A DNA stretch of 15,149 bases, from the NCBI GenBank assembly GCA_002708885.1, contig PAPL01000087.1, positions 27,953-43,101 on the forward strand, read 5' to 3'. Shown piece after piece: positions 14,801-15,149 of the stretch; the stretch's first letter is position 1, and each line of letters begins with the position of its first letter. Below the pieces are notes generated by a model. It was given only the letters and a program-made list of their open reading frames with translations. It made no database searches and was not told the origin of the DNA. The position numbers were made by a program, and so were the translations under genes. The stretch comes from Verrucomicrobiales bacterium. Its GTDB lineage: Bacteria > Verrucomicrobiota > Verrucomicrobiia > Verrucomicrobiales > DEV007.

Positions 14801-15149
14801 TGGCAACCCCAAACAAGTGAACTATGGCATTTCTTGGCGAGGTTTTAGTCAAGAAGACGGTTATTGCCCAACTGGTGAAACTTTTGTACCGAGTTGCACC
14901 ATCATTCTTGAACGCGCCTTAGGTGGCGGTGGATGGACGCAAGTCCAATCGCATGAAGTCACGGGGGAACTAACATACCGTGAGCTACATGAGCCTGAAA
15001 TATCTAATGACCCCAGCGGCCGTGTCTGTAATCGGACAGAAGTAACCAATTCTTCATTTACTTATACAGACACCAACACAAGCCAAGACACATTTTCATA
15101 TCGAGTGCGAGTGGTGAATCAGCAGCGGTATCACGTGATTCAATTCATC
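11892..15149 (+). CDS. Tail tip attachment / host-specificity protein J-like, partial
   Basis: The frame from GTG 11892 (TAGTG overlap) stays open for 1086 codons to the last base, so the C-terminus is missing. Translated by eye, it starts with a Gly-rich hydrophobic segment (GGALVGLVGGGLKFAFGLIS, residues about 9-28), common at the start of J proteins. Residues about 60-270 are a tip domain with YNLFFTPLAAHPCESVELYQ and YKVLNPDIF-like strands. Residues about 275-460 match the phage-tail hub region (CGGRWVEAGGKYWIL, then YLQHARQLAFTNSDTMCQRL). A fibronectin III-like domain (LLTWEHSAPDSVRRYVV) lies near 490-575. Further on are coiled fibre parts and a beta-type block (ITGKLEIGANTEFTGTIRAA, about 855-880) typical of J C-terminal regions. 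It recognises the host surface at the tail tip. Length so far is close to lambda J. Confidence 0.87.
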   Translation, partial: MGKAVEAVGGALVGLVGGGLKFAFGLISGVFGSLLQPEIPDTSALGTGHQDLRTESNSPRLMIVGKTVTSGPITKYQKRTLNKKEYNLFFTPLAAHPCESVELYQLDGKDASSLSGNGYRIQVALGDQTTANATARTEMTNVDEDCIGFGITYAYHKYEVNPDIFPNGVQDVKFLVAGIKCYDPRKDSSVGGNGDHRADDQSTWEWTENPVLINLYWKRFGGDEVLPIEMFDLANLAYEANLCDEVISFEDKNGDTHTEKRWTCNGVIDLSQGQRIVEDELLKSCGGRWVEAGGKYWILTAAYRGPATVTLTEDDLKADVDRQPYTPLEDRCNAVVAKFIDPDSFYQETNSTEIFSEYYRDTRDKKYLQHARQLAFTNSDTMCQRLNRVYMERLAAGDTLKVVVGWKGIKCSPGKVVNIEFKEHNIIGKEYEVIDFDFDTESFTWTLVLQETTAEIYSDSVIPSERDLTPNTDIDNTYVSAPQNINYSPTPNDAYRQGLLTWEHSAPDSVRRYVVLITKQPADSFSQVYYPTQPALDINNLALGDYSVAISAQNRFEKNSVATQRAFNVGATSTPTDDIGINILPGRVIVNGPTPPNGRATYEWKYSFEGSTQENFDAAINAGRNLTITITNTPHNGTVTVWYRLVNDTAADPNWLSVTIPNLIGIDAQDFVPETFALVQWPGLPAALGDHIEAITNDVSYWSTQTSEQGDQYQQLIYNVTQAVSANQINSTEIIGLKQKVGTKTVEAQFADFKQVNIGYEDENGDWIAGAPLVRSFEEVKVTNSAGEELSVINFMQALEDQLGELGGTYYLGVVDENEEFTGLSIQGGNNNSSIHLYMDNLKFASQAGVVFFNLNTITGKLEIGANTEFTGTIRAAREVTVRANVMEVKDPDGFGPDNLWIWKGSPILDQNGEPDYGALTKQNASLGWRDLNANEYFGGSVTTGQLINGGDTTLLTENPSVVVGPFTTNGNPKQVNYGISWRGFSQEDGYCPTGETFVPSCTIILERALGGGGWTQVQSHEVTGELTYRELHEPEISNDPSGRVCNRTEVTNSSFTYTDTNTSQDTFSYRVRVVNQQRYHVIQFI

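Overview
The window is a nearly gap-free, single-strand (+) block of late structural genes from a long-tailed (siphovirus-type) tailed phage or prophage. Head genes come first, then connector and neck genes, then the tail. The capsid protease resembles the Mu 'I' protein, while the tail (tube, G/GT chaperones, tape measure, distal tail proteins, J-like tip) is lambda-like. This mix is common in transposable or lambdoid siphophages of Gammaproteobacteria. Base and codon use (moderate GC, many Asn/Lys/Asp/Glu codons) would suit a marine gammaproteobacterium such as Alteromonas, but the host is only a guess. No integrase, repressor, tRNA, terminase, portal or lysis gene is present, so prophage or free phage cannot be decided.

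Layout. 1-261 is the 3' end of a probable MuF-type head morphogenesis gene. 350-529 is a 59-aa accessory gene resembling the small Acb2/Tad1-hairpin family (candidate cyclic-nucleotide sponge). 599-3145 encodes an unusual single polypeptide combining a Mu I-like protease, a scaffold-like helical region and the HK97-fold major capsid protein, and it is followed by a strong intrinsic terminator (3162-3196). 3219-5152 holds four overlapping genes: a small head-associated protein, a putative connector, an HK97 gp10-like neck protein and a putative tail terminator. 5217-7055 holds a small protein, the tail tube protein and the tail assembly chaperones G and GT. G and GT are joined by a clear -1 programmed frameshift site (A AAA AAC plus a downstream stem-loop). 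7042-10278 is the tape measure. 10275-11892 holds two distal tail proteins and an NlpC/P60-like (DUF6950-type) protein. 11892 to the window end is an open J-like tip/host-specificity protein.

Genes from 3219 to the end mostly overlap by 1-14 bases (ATGA, TAATG, TAGTG), which implies translational coupling. The only gaps are 262-349, 530-598, 3146-3218 and 5153-5216. Each carries a hairpin, and three of them carry the same 16-base repeat a few bases after a stop codon. No gene-free stretch exceeds 90 bases.

Most notable for follow-up: the protease-scaffold-capsid fusion with a possible internal start, the G/GT frameshift signal, the repeated post-stop element paired with start-proximal hairpins, the Acb2-like small gene, and two small proteins (3219 and 5217) that appear to share a leader and an N-terminal module.
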